Position numbers and translations under genes: made by a program. A model generated the notes under the pieces. It ran no database searches. It had not been told where the DNA came from and saw only the letters and a program-made list of their open reading frames with translations. From positions 1-8,633 of the forward strand of contig JAZNCH010000020.1 of assembly GCA_045587445.1 (NCBI GenBank): a DNA stretch of 8,633 nucleotides. Reading direction: 5' to 3'. This document shows positions 1-5,694 of this stretch, piece after piece. The DNA comes from RGIG1995 sp045587445. Its GTDB lineage: Bacteria; Bacillota; Clostridia; Oscillospirales; CAG-272. Numbering within the stretch: the first letter of the stretch is position 1; every line of letters begins with the position of its first letter.

Positions 1-549
1 CCACACCAGGTCATACGGTGAAAAGCGATACAAATAGCCGTCGTGTTTCAACTCTTTCTTCTTTCTTGCCGTGTATTCGGTGTATTGGAATTCTACAGCG
101 GATTCCGATTGTATTGCGGCTTGAAGCAGATCCACCGTATAATTGACGGTTTCGTTTGTGGTCTTGGCTTTACCTTCTACGTAGAGACGTCGTGTGAGCT
201 GCTCTGCCTGATGCGGACTTGCCAATGACGAGACCTTCTCGATGAGAGCCACGCTCTTGCTCTCCGAGATGAATTTAGCCGCCTGGATTGCATCTACAAT
301 CATTTTCAGCTCGGCAAGCTCCAACGCACGGCTGCCGATGAAGTATTGGTTCTGTCGGCTTTTGTTGCAGACGATGTCAAAGCCGCTGTCCTGGAGATCC
401 GCAAGATCCGAGGCAACCGTCTTTCGGTTGGTGTGGATGCCGCATTCTTCAAGATGCGCGAGTATATCCGTTATAATTGCGGGATGTTCTTCATCGGTAT
501 GATCCCACAGGTATTTCAGTATGTGTAGCGGTCTGTTTTTGTCTGCCAT
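1..549 (-). CDS. HTH-WYL domain transcriptional regulator, partial (C-terminus beyond window start)
   Basis: The frame is open from ATG at 549 to the window edge (183 codons, no stop), so the C-terminal part is missing. Residues 1-60 look like a winged-helix HTH of the DeoR/YafY-like type: LHILKYLWDHTDE, then NRKTVASDLADLQDSGFDIV, the usual recognition-helix and wing pattern. A helical linker follows (about 75-135). From about 140 the sequence AIQSESAVEFQYTEYT and then GYLYRFSPYDLVW fits the start of a WYL domain, a ligand- or nucleic-acid-sensing module found in bacterial repressors and activators. A TGGAGG ribosome binding site lies 10 nt before the ATG, with a promoter upstream at 587-615. 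It is read in the same direction as the neighbouring genes but probably as its own unit. The regulated genes cannot be told from the sequence. The family call is firm and the ligand is unknown. Confidence 0.85.
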   Translation of the reverse strand, partial: MADKNRPLHILKYLWDHTDEEHPAIITDILAHLEECGIHTNRKTVASDLADLQDSGFDIVCNKSRQNQYFIGSRALELAELKMIVDAIQAAKFISESKSVALIEKVSSLASPHQAEQLTRRLYVEGKAKTTNETVNYTVDLLQAAIQSESAVEFQYTEYTARKKKELKHDGYLYRFSPYDLVW

Positions 550-586
550 ACAATTAATGCCTCCAAGTATGATCCTTGTGTTTTCT

Positions 587-615
587 ATTATATCACTTTT
601 TGGCTTTTTTCGCAA
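587..615 (-). promoter_or_regulatory. Sigma-A type promoter of the WYL regulator gene
   Basis: Read on the minus strand, TTGCGA (610-615) is followed after exactly 17 nt by a perfect TATAAT (587-592). Transcription would start near 580, giving a leader of about 30 nt before the ATG at 549. It lies in the 97-nt spacer after the AP2 gene that ends at 646. Confidence 0.75.
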
Positions 616-623
616 CGCTTGCG
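611..623. promoter_or_regulatory. Small palindrome overlapping the -35 box, possible operator
   Basis: CGCAA-cgc-TTGCG is a 5-bp inverted repeat with a 3-nt centre that covers most of the -35 hexamer of the WYL gene promoter. A protein bound here would block that promoter, so autoregulation is possible. It is short and could be chance. No T-run follows it in the minus-strand direction, so it is not a terminator for the gene upstream. Confidence 0.3.
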
Positions 624-645
624 GTTTGCTTCTCAGTGCAGTCGC

Positions 646-1710
646 TTAAATATGATGATGCCGATATTTCTTTGAGTATTCTTTCACAAAGCGCTTTGGA
701 TCTTCTCTTAATAATTGATCTGCTGCCGTTCTCGCCTTAATCGCTTCGTCAAGATCATCGAAGCGACCAAGTGCATACCGAATGCCCTTATAACAGATTT
801 TTGCCTCCCACTTTCCTTTTTGAAAAGAAACGCCACGATGACCACTTGTGTTGTCGCTGCGGGTTGCAGCAGAGGTGGGAGTGTTGTTTACCGTCCATTC
901 GGTGTTTGCAAATTTCTTTCTCGGTACGTTATTTTTGCTTGGAAGCTGCGGAAAGGATTTCTCCAATTCCGTATAGAAGTCAAGCAACCCCTGGGCATCA
1001 GCAATAACAAGCTCCTTTGCTCTTGCACGGGCCTTTACTGCATCTTGGATGTCATAATAACAGCCGAGGGAGTAGTGGACGCCTTTGTACCTGATATATG
1101 CTTGCCACTTATCTCTTTTGGGGGTTACGCCGGTATATCCGCTGACCGCACGGGTACTTTCCACCTTTTCGGTCATACTCATCACAAGGCTTGTTCCGTC
1201 AATCATTTTCATCGTTGTTTTGAAATGCGCACCTTTTAGGCAACCGCAGCTTAATGTGTTTCCGATCAGCACTCTCGTTGCCGGTAGTTCAACGGTGTTC
1301 CCGCATTTACATTGAAACAGCCAAACAAAATCACCGCGGTTCTTGGCACCGGTCGGCTCGATAGCCGTTAAGTAGCCGAAGGTCATACCGGTAATATCTT
1401 TTGCTCGACCTTTGTTAAACCGTATCTCGGAGCAACCAACAAAGTCTAAATAACGGTTAATGTATTTCACGTAATTTAGGATGGTCATAGAGGCATATCC
1501 GTTTTCCTCCATTCCTTTACGCCAAGCTAAAAGACGCTCCTTCGTAATACACTTATCTTCGGGAAGATAGTCGTAAATGACCCTGAGCGTTCCTCTGAAA
1601 CGGCGGAGCAAGTTTTCATTTGCACCATTGTCCGTTTCGTGCTGAAGAAAAGCTGCCATTGTTTCCTGTGTCATACAATGGCTGATAGCCGCTATTTGTT
1701 TTGTTACCAT
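646..1710 (-). CDS. Integrase SAM-like N-domain fused to a zinc-ribbon-like module and two AP2 domains
   Basis: A predicted 354-residue cytosolic DNA-binding protein. Residues about 12-100 are helical and resemble the SAM-like core-binding domain of tyrosine recombinases (ITKERLLAWRKGMEENGYAS, then TILNYVKYINRYLDFVG). Residues 104-158 form a CxC...CxC module (C134, C136, C155, C157) with the spacing of a zinc ribbon. Two AP2-type DNA-binding domains follow, near 190-235 (SGYTGVTPKRDKWQAYIRYK, LGCYYD) and 289-335 (SGHRGVSFQKGKWEAKICYK, LGRFDD). No recombinase catalytic domain (R..HxxR..Y) and no HNH nuclease motif are seen, so it probably binds rather than cuts DNA. The ATG at 1710 has a GAGGTG site 7 nt upstream. 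It starts 19 nt after the preceding AP2 gene, so the two are probably co-transcribed. The C-terminus ends in a short HHH run. Its target and role are unknown. Confidence 0.75.
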   Translation of the reverse strand: MVTKQIAAISHCMTQETMAAFLQHETDNGANENLLRRFRGTLRVIYDYLPEDKCITKERLLAWRKGMEENGYASMTILNYVKYINRYLDFVGCSEIRFNKGRAKDITGMTFGYLTAIEPTGAKNRGDFVWLFQCKCGNTVELPATRVLIGNTLSCGCLKGAHFKTTMKMIDGTSLVMSMTEKVESTRAVSGYTGVTPKRDKWQAYIRYKGVHYSLGCYYDIQDAVKARARAKELVIADAQGLLDFYTELEKSFPQLPSKNNVPRKKFANTEWTVNNTPTSAATRSDNTSGHRGVSFQKGKWEAKICYKGIRYALGRFDDLDEAIKARTAADQLLREDPKRFVKEYSKKYRHHHI

Positions 1711-1729
1711 CGCACAACACCTCGTTTCT

Positions 1730-2374
1730 TTACTCTGCTTGTCCTATTTCTTCAAGGAAAGCCCCAAAGTATTCTTCTTCCGCAGCCTTACGAGCTGCAA
1801 CAGCATCTTCAAACTTTGCATAAGAGCCGAAGTTCATAATCTTGCCCTTGAATTTCAGCCTTGCTCGATATTTGTTCGTCTTTTTGTCGTAGTAAACACC
1901 ACGGCAACCACTTGAATTGGCGGCAGTAGGCTCCATATTACGCAACTTCGTAATTTGTGTACCGCCGACGAAACCTGCGGATTTCCGTGCGGTTTCGGCT
2001 GCATAGATTCCTTGGCAAGCCTGACACATACTTTCTTCCGGATTTGTCAAAGTATCAGTCGCTTTATATGTAATAGTTCCGCACTCACAACGACACTCCC
2101 ACATAGGGGTTGTTCTTGCACCGCGAGGGCTTCTTTTTTCGGAACGTCCAAGAACGGTTAAACGACCGAAAATCTTTCCCGTAAGATCAGGCGATTTCTT
2201 ACAACCGCAATTCGTTGTTCTTCCGCTGCGCAGATTGCCTGTGGTTGCAATATGCTCACCGCCGCAATCGCATTTGCAACGCCATCTGCGTTGTCCTCTA
2301 TCGGTAGATGGTAACTGTTCGATAACTATTAACTTTCCAAATCGTTCTCCAATTAGGGATGGATGTTCTCTCAT
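1730..2374 (-). CDS. Double zinc-ribbon-like, AP2 domain DNA-binding protein
   Basis: A predicted 214-residue protein with two similar N-terminal modules and one AP2 domain. Module 1 (about 8-59) begins LIGERFGKLIVIE and carries C33, C35, C37, C56 and C58. Module 2 (about 64-120) begins DLTGKIFGRLTVLG and carries C94, C96, C98, C117 and C120. Both match the W.C.CxCG...CxxC/CGC pattern common in phage and mobile-element proteins, and probably bind zinc. The AP2 domain lies at about 155-200 (SGCRGVYYDKKTNKYRARLK, NFGSY, then an A-rich helix). In bacteria AP2 domains often accompany HNH homing endonucleases, but no HNH motif is visible here. The ATG at 2374 has only a weak AAGGA 11 nt upstream. 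The gene sits just after a terminator, and I found no convincing promoter, so expression may be low or depend on readthrough. It is probably co-transcribed with the gene at 646-1710, with which it shares architecture. Confidence 0.75.
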   Translation of the reverse strand: MREHPSLIGERFGKLIVIEQLPSTDRGQRRWRCKCDCGGEHIATTGNLRSGRTTNCGCKKSPDLTGKIFGRLTVLGRSEKRSPRGARTTPMWECRCECGTITYKATDTLTNPEESMCQACQGIYAAETARKSAGFVGGTQITKLRNMEPTAANSSGCRGVYYDKKTNKYRARLKFKGKIMNFGSYAKFEDAVAARKAAEEEYFGAFLEEIGQAE

Positions 2375-2393
2375 TTCTTTGTCCGTCCTTTAT

Positions 2394-2429
2394 AAAAAAT
2401 CCGTTCCGACTTATAATTGCCGGAACGGA
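2394..2429 (-). terminator. Intrinsic terminator of the fibre operon
   Basis: The minus-strand transcript forms a perfect 9-bp stem, TCCGTTCCG / CGGAACGGA (2421-2429 with 2400-2408). It can extend by a G-U and a C-G pair to 11 bp around an 8-nt loop. The stem is followed at once by six U residues (2394-2399). It lies 28 nt after the stop of the 77-residue gene and separates the fibre genes from the AP2 genes. Confidence 0.85.
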
Positions 2430-2456
2430 GTGTCGATCACCGATACACGGCATCGT

Positions 2457-2690
2457 CTATTTTTTGGTTTCCTTTCTGCTTTGCTCTACGGCAAGCAGAA
2501 TTTGTTCGGTTGTCAAAGCGTTTTCTCTTATCGTTGCTTCACGCTGCTTCTTTGCACACTCGGCACAGATCTGACCGCAACCGATTTCGTAGTTTTCTCG
2601 CCAATCAATCGGCAAGGAAACAGGAATACAGGTCAATTCACCGCATATTACGCAACGCTCAAATTCTTCAACAGTATGACGGGTATTCAT
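2457..2690 (-). CDS. Small cysteine-rich (zinc-finger-like) protein, function unknown
   Basis: I do not recognise a named family. The 77-residue product has no signal peptide or membrane segment. It carries C13-x2-C16 and C42-x2-C45, plus C21 and C38, a spacing consistent with a treble-clef or other zinc-binding knuckle (CVICGE ... GCGQICAECAK). The last third is a charged helix. Its ATG overlaps the stop of the upstream fibre gene in an ATGA (2687-2690), and GAGG lies 7 nt upstream, so it is probably translationally coupled to that secreted protein. It is the last gene before the terminator at 2394-2429. A cytosolic zinc protein at the end of a surface-fibre operon could be a regulator, or a leftover of a mobile element, since the next two genes downstream also encode Cys-module proteins. 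The function is open. Confidence 0.7.
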   Translation of the reverse strand: MNTRHTVEEFERCVICGELTCIPVSLPIDWRENYEIGCGQICAECAKKQREATIRENALTTEQILLAVEQSRKETKK

Positions 2691-3583
2691 TCGTTTGCCT
2701 CGGTGGTGGTTGCGCCTGTGGTTTCTTCGGTAGGCTGGGTTTCTGTGCTTTCTGTTGTTTCTGTAGATTCAGTTAACGCAGGCTCTGTTACAGTAGGCTC
2801 GGTAACTGTGGGCTCGGTAACTGTGGGTTCGGTACTTGTCGTACTGCTTGGCTCGGTCGTACTCTCGGTCGGCTCACTCGTTTCCGTTGACTCGGTAGTA
2901 GTTGAAGTCGTGTCGGAAGATTCCGTACTGGTGGTTGTATCCGTTGTCGGAGGTGTCGCCGTGTCGGTTGTCGTTCCACTACCGTCTTGACCATCTGAAT
3001 TGCCACCTTCGCCATTCGTTAAATCCAAGAAGAAGCCGGTGCTATCGATAAAGATTTCAGGTCTGCCCTCGTCTTTGTAACCGTAATATGTAGAGGTTCC
3101 CCAATGAGAAAGGATTTCTATTTTTGTAACAGACGAGACTTTCAATGTGAATTCCACACTTGCGCTTCCGTCCGTCAGACCTCTCTCCACATCAACGCCG
3201 ATCTGTTGTGTATAGTATTCGGTATCGTCGATTGTGATGATACAAAAACCTGTTTTGGCGGTGCTTGTGCCTTTGGTAAGTAACACCGTATATTCGCCGG
3301 CATCCAAGTTTGCGGTTTGAACTTTGCCGTCTTTTGTAACAATAACGGGGTTACTATTTGAATCCGTTATTGCAATTGAAACATTCGCCTCAAAATTTGC
3401 CGCTTTAATAGTGTTGGAGCCGGAGGTGACATTGTGTGAAAAATAGGCGTAGGCGGTAATGCTCATGGCGGCTAAACAAACGACCATAATCACAACGGTC
3501 ATGGCAACACGAGCAAGCATTACTTTTTCACGTATTTTTCCGTACTTGGGTATGTAGAAAAACTCGTTATACAGTTTTCTCAC
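2687..3583 (-). CDS. SipW-type secreted fibre-like protein with Thr-rich tail
   Basis: A predicted 298-residue secreted protein. A basic N-region of about 25 residues (NEFFYIPKYGKIREKVMLAR) precedes a hydrophobic segment (26-44). Then comes AYAYFSHNVTSGSNTIKAAN, the hallmark of SipW-dependent TasA/camelysin-class signal peptides, with cleavage expected near A46. Residues about 47-190 form a globular, beta-rich domain. Residues about 191-298 are an unstructured Thr/Ser/Glu/Pro-rich stalk including repeated TEPTV units, a likely glycosylation target or wall-spanning region. No sortase motif or C-terminal membrane segment is present, so attachment would be through fibre assembly. The start is GTG at 3583, with AGGAGG ending 8 nt upstream; the nearby ATGs at 3588 and 3591 are out of frame. 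It sits 37 nt after the 216-residue fibre gene and overlaps the next gene by 4 nt. Membership of the SipW-dependent class is well supported; the exact role is inferred. Confidence 0.8.
   Translation of the reverse strand: MRKLYNEFFYIPKYGKIREKVMLARVAMTVVIMVVCLAAMSITAYAYFSHNVTSGSNTIKAANFEANVSIAITDSNSNPVIVTKDGKVQTANLDAGEYTVLLTKGTSTAKTGFCIITIDDTEYYTQQIGVDVERGLTDGSASVEFTLKVSSVTKIEILSHWGTSTYYGYKDEGRPEIFIDSTGFFLDLTNGEGGNSDGQDGSGTTTDTATPPTTDTTTSTESSDTTSTTTESTETSEPTESTTEPSSTTSTEPTVTEPTVTEPTVTEPALTESTETTESTETQPTEETTGATTTEANE
2781..2840. repeat. 15-bp tandem repeat encoding TEPTV-like units
   Basis: Four 15-bp units lie end to end. The two central ones (2796-2810 and 2811-2825) are identical (ggctcggtaactgtg on the plus strand), and the flanking units (2781-2795, 2826-2840) are diverged. 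Each encodes five residues of the Thr-rich stalk of the gene at 2687-3583. Gain or loss of a unit keeps the frame. Confidence 0.85.
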
Positions 3584-3591
3584 ACCATCAT

Positions 3592-3598
3592 CCTCCTT
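3592..3598 (-). promoter_or_regulatory. Ribosome binding site that fixes the GTG start at 3583
   Basis: AAGGAGG on the minus strand stands 8 nt before the GTG, the same spacing as for several other genes of this operon. This supports the GTG over the nearby out-of-frame ATGs. Confidence 0.8.
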
Positions 3599-3620
3599 TC
3601 AGAGAGTTGCTATTGGGTGG

Positions 3621-4271
3621 TTAGTCTTGAATTTGGTCTGCCTTTACTGTGATGCCAAGCTCCACCTTCGGGACTGTATCGCCACGGTAGTTGGCAACGT
3701 TGCCGACTTCTTCGGGCATACGGACGATCAGTGCGATATACTTGACCCCGCCGGGTGCCAAAATTGCGGTTTCGGTAGAATAGTTCTTCAAGGGCATATC
3801 TGCAATCTCAACCGCTGTTTCACGGTTGGGAACGCTGTTTTTCATTGCATCCTCGCTGTCGGCAGTTGTAAGACCGAACTTTAGGTAGTCCTGCAGCATA
3901 AACTCCTGACCGAACACGTTAGTTGCAACGATATAACCGTTTACGTTAACTGCCGTTGAAAACTTAAAAGGAATCGTTCCTTTGTTTTCCACTTTCAGAT
4001 ATACAACCTGTACGTAGCCGGGTTCGTACAGAGCTTCTTCATCAAAAATCTTGGTCTGACTGTCAACCTCTTGCCATTTTCCATCGGTTAGGCGGTGGGA
4101 TACCACCAAATCAAATTCTGCAAAATGGAAAATGTTGTTGATTTCGGGAGAGGTATCGGTAAACCACGCCAGCGATGCACCTGTGCCAAGAATTGCCCAA
4201 ATGAGCAATGCACACAGGCTGAGGGCTAAGGCTATTCTTTTATAAGGTGTTTTCTTTGCTTGGGGCTTCAC
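3621..4271 (-). CDS. TasA/camelysin-like secreted fibre subunit (216 aa)
   Basis: A short basic N-region (KPQAKKTPYKR) and a hydrophobic core (13-34) lead to GASLAWFTDTSPEINNI, the SipW-class cleavage region, with the mature protein probably starting near W36. The mature domain shares order and motifs with the N-domain of the 766-residue protein. Here the sequence LYEPGYVQVVYLKVENKGTI, then a turn ending VNVNGY, corresponds there to WEPGCTYELPAIRVRNNGNL. Both also end in a strand of the ELGITVKADQ / GIGITVVATQ type. TasA-like proteins polymerise by donor-strand exchange into surface fibres, and a similar role is likely here. The start is GTG at 4271, with AAGGAGG 8 nt upstream. The gene lies 22 nt after the sortase-anchored gene and 37 nt before the next fibre gene. 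Secretion class is well supported; polymerisation is inferred from family. Confidence 0.82.
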   Translation of the reverse strand: MKPQAKKTPYKRIALALSLCALLIWAILGTGASLAWFTDTSPEINNIFHFAEFDLVVSHRLTDGKWQEVDSQTKIFDEEALYEPGYVQVVYLKVENKGTIPFKFSTAVNVNGYIVATNVFGQEFMLQDYLKFGLTTADSEDAMKNSVPNRETAVEIADMPLKNYSTETAILAPGGVKYIALIVRMPEEVGNVANYRGDTVPKVELGITVKADQIQD

Positions 4272-4279
4272 GCCTTATT

Positions 4280-4286
4280 CCTCCTT
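4280..4286 (-). promoter_or_regulatory. Ribosome binding site that fixes the GTG start at 4271
   Basis: AAGGAGG lies 8 nt upstream of the GTG. No in-frame ATG lies close by that would use this site better. Confidence 0.75.
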
Positions 4287-4293
4287 GTCTTTT

Positions 4294-4968
4294 TCAGCGC
4301 TTCACGGCGTTTTCTTCATTCTCCTTATCCTTTTTACGCCATACTAAAAGAATAATTAACATTGCGAGTGAGCTAATCATAAGTGCAAACCATAATCCCA
4401 TATTGGAATTGTCGCCGGTCTGCGGCGGTTTGGGATCGTCCGGCTCTACGGGGAATTCTTCAATCATAAATTCCCAGTCAAGATAGCCGATTTTATTTTG
4501 AAATTCGTTAGGCAGCTCTACGGGGACATTAAGGGTAACATCCAGATTGACCTCGCCGCCCGAATAGAGCGTACCAAGATATACCCAATCGGTGAGCTGT
4601 GCCGTTTCATTGGCTGCAGCATCGAACATATACGCCATTTCGTTTTCTTCGCTCTTGGCGACCTTCAAGCCAAGCTGTGAAAGAAACTCCACAGAATCCT
4701 CATGCGCTCCGAGAGAGCGAATATAGATCTTTACCTTAACCTTGTTATCCGCATCGTTCTTTACGGTGATCTTCTGTGTTAAGGTATCGCCGGGCATAAC
4801 GCCCTTAAAATTCGGGAATAGATCCGTAAGCGAATGATCACTTCCGGGTTCAAACACAAAGTTTCCTGCGTTGCCGCTGTAAGTAACCTTTCCGTCCGCC
4901 GCAAATACGGTCACGGTGGAGGAAAGGAGCAGAACGACGGTAAATAATAAAGCAATAATTTTCTTCAT
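4294..4968 (-). CDS. Sortase-anchored cell-wall protein of the fibre operon
   Basis: A predicted 224-residue surface protein. It has an ordinary signal peptide (residues 1-23, cleavage after VFA) rather than the SipW type of its neighbours. A beta-rich domain spans about 24-175, with NFKGVMPGDTLTQKITVKN near 53-71, a feature shared with many clostridial surface proteins. The C-terminus is a complete cell-wall sorting signal: Pro-rich PDDPKPPQTGDNS (sortase motif PPQTG at 181-185), a hydrophobic helix (about 190-210) and a basic tail RKKDKENEEN. Sortase would cut between T184 and G185. As the only protein here with such a signal, it is the best candidate for tethering the fibre to the wall, a job like that of TapA or a pilus base subunit. 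The start at 4968 is preceded by TAAGGAGG, in which TAA is the stop of the upstream gene. No sortase gene is in the window. Confidence 0.88.
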   Translation of the reverse strand: MKKIIALLFTVVLLLSSTVTVFAADGKVTYSGNAGNFVFEPGSDHSLTDLFPNFKGVMPGDTLTQKITVKNDADNKVKVKIYIRSLGAHEDSVEFLSQLGLKVAKSEENEMAYMFDAAANETAQLTDWVYLGTLYSGGEVNLDVTLNVPVELPNEFQNKIGYLDWEFMIEEFPVEPDDPKPPQTGDNSNMGLWFALMISSLAMLIILLVWRKKDKENEENAVKR

Positions 4969-4976
4969 CTATACGT

Positions 4977-4984
4977 CCTCCTTA
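4977..4984 (-). promoter_or_regulatory. Ribosome binding site fused to the upstream stop codon
   Basis: TAAGGAGG on the minus strand combines the TAA stop of the 188-residue gene (4982-4984) with the Shine-Dalgarno sequence of the sortase-anchored gene, 8 nt before its ATG. Ribosomes ending the first gene stop directly on the second gene's binding site, so the two are probably translationally coupled. Confidence 0.75.
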
Positions 4985-5548
4985 TTCTGCGGGCCAACCG
5001 GAGGCGGTATAGGTGTTACCGTCGCTGATGGGATTGTTTTCGCTCTGTACGGCTTGGGCTTTAACGGTTAGCGTCAAAGTCTTTCCGAGATAGCTGTTAT
5101 CCACCTTGGAGCCGACGATCTCCACGTGAGAGAACACATTCGGCGTTGTTTCACCGGGATTTACAATGCCGGTATAGTAATACCAGCCGTCGTGCAGCAC
5201 CCAATGTTCTTCGTCAATATTGAGTTTGAAGCAGTCCTCGGCGGTAAGCTCCTGGGAGTCGATACCGTAAACCATCTTTACACGGAGATAGAAAGGATGC
5301 TCACAATCGCTCTCGATACTGACCTTCTTGGAAACAATATCTCCGGGAACGATATACACGCCTTCCTGGGGAAATTCTTTGCCCTGATCCGTCATTTCGT
5401 GAATAATAAATTGAATATTACCGGAGGTCACGACATTGGTGGCTTTTCCGACTGTTGAGTAATATGCAAGGGTTGCCTGGCTCATAAGGGTTATGAGTGC
5501 TGCCATAAGAGCAACAACAACGATTTTCATTTTGATCTTGCCCAACAT
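4982..5548 (-). CDS. TasA/CalY-like secreted fibre subunit (188 aa)
   Basis: The best start is ATG at 5548, giving 188 residues. AAGGAGG (5554-5560) lies just upstream, and the in-frame ATG at 5566 would place that site inside the gene. The signal peptide is LGKIKMK, a hydrophobic core (about 9-24) and then SQATLAYYSTVGKATNVVTSGNIQF, the SipW-class pattern with cleavage near A28. The mature domain has IVPGDIVSKKVSIES (66-80), a Tyr-rich middle (GWYYYTG) and LTVKAQAVQSENN near 160. It ends TASGWPAE, a C-terminus typical of clostridial TasA/CalY-like proteins. The same landmarks, IAPGDVLAKNPTVEN and IKVKAEALQADN, occur in the partial gene at 8153-8633, so the two are paralogues. It follows a hairpin-rich spacer and probably shares translation with the sortase-anchored protein downstream. 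It is likely a fibre subunit or the adaptor joining fibre to anchor. Confidence 0.82.
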   Translation of the reverse strand: MLGKIKMKIVVVALMAALITLMSQATLAYYSTVGKATNVVTSGNIQFIIHEMTDQGKEFPQEGVYIVPGDIVSKKVSIESDCEHPFYLRVKMVYGIDSQELTAEDCFKLNIDEEHWVLHDGWYYYTGIVNPGETTPNVFSHVEIVGSKVDNSYLGKTLTLTVKAQAVQSENNPISDGNTYTASGWPAE

Positions 5549-5553
5549 AATGT

Positions 5554-5560
5554 CCTCCTT
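5554..5560 (-). promoter_or_regulatory. Ribosome binding site that fixes the start at 5548
   Basis: AAGGAGG lies 5 nt before the ATG at 5548. This rules against the longer reading from 5566, whose first codons would cover this site. Confidence 0.75.
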
Positions 5561-5571
5561 TTGCAAGATTT

Positions 5572-5584
5572 GAGTGTGTCACTC
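5572..5584 (-). repeat. Small hairpin in the 766/188-residue gene spacer
   Basis: GAGTG-aca-CACTC on the minus strand forms a 5-bp stem with a 3-nt loop. It lies between the long hairpin at 5584-5629 (sharing one base) and the ribosome binding site at 5554-5560. It is the last of a string of four hairpins and is weak by itself. Confidence 0.5.
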
Positions 5585-5629
5585 GGCAATCAAAAGATAT
5601 AAACCGTAGCTTATACCCTTTGATTGCCG
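5584..5629 (-). promoter_or_regulatory. Long intergenic RNA hairpin, up to 19 bp
   Basis: The outer arms CGGCAATCAAA and TTTGATTGCCG match perfectly over 11 bp (5619-5629 with 5584-5594). Inside them GGG can pair with UCU (two G-U and one G-C), and then TATAA pairs with TTATA around an 8-nt loop. Together this allows a continuous 19-bp stem. No U-run follows, so it is not a standard terminator. Such structures commonly act as RNase barriers or processing sites that set the ratio of neighbouring proteins; that role is inferred here. Confidence 0.7.
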
Positions 5630-5654
5630 CCTAACTCCCGCAATGGGAGTTAGG
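5630..5654 (-). repeat. Perfect 10-bp hairpin, 5-nt loop
   Basis: CCTAACTCCC and GGGAGTTAGG pair perfectly around a 5-nt loop, directly next to the 19-bp hairpin. In the minus direction it is followed by the next stem and not by a U-run. Confidence 0.7.
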
Positions 5655-5672
5655 ACGGACTTTTTTATCCGT
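5655..5672 (-). repeat. Short hairpin with A-rich loop after the 766-residue gene
   Basis: ACGGA and TCCGT pair over 5 bp around an 8-nt loop with six A residues. It is the first hairpin met after the stop codon at 5695-5697 and begins the four-hairpin string. Confidence 0.45.
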
Positions 5673-5694
5673 TCACACGGAAAGAATTTTGAAA

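Noticed and set aside
646..1710. Active tyrosine recombinase
   Set aside because: Only a core-binding-like domain is present; no catalytic Arg-His-Arg-Tyr set is seen in the 354 residues.
2387..2400. Promoter for the 214-residue gene using TATAAA near the terminator U-run
   Set aside because: No acceptable -35 box lies 16-18 nt upstream, and the match comes from the terminator's own A/T run.
2781..2840. Short CRISPR-like array
   Set aside because: The units are contiguous 15-bp coding repeats with no spacers.
2235..2990. Long plus-strand open frame of 251 codons opposite the Thr-rich tail and AP2 genes
   Set aside because: It lies antisense to genes with clear domains, and its Val/Ser-rich repeats are simply the complement of the Thr/Glu-rich repeat. 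It also runs through the terminator and has no good ribosome binding site.
5630..5666. Plus-strand intrinsic terminator (10-bp hairpin followed by T6)
   Set aside because: Six bases separate the stem from the T-run, and no plus-strand gene ends here. The hairpin is better read as part of the minus-strand RNA structure.
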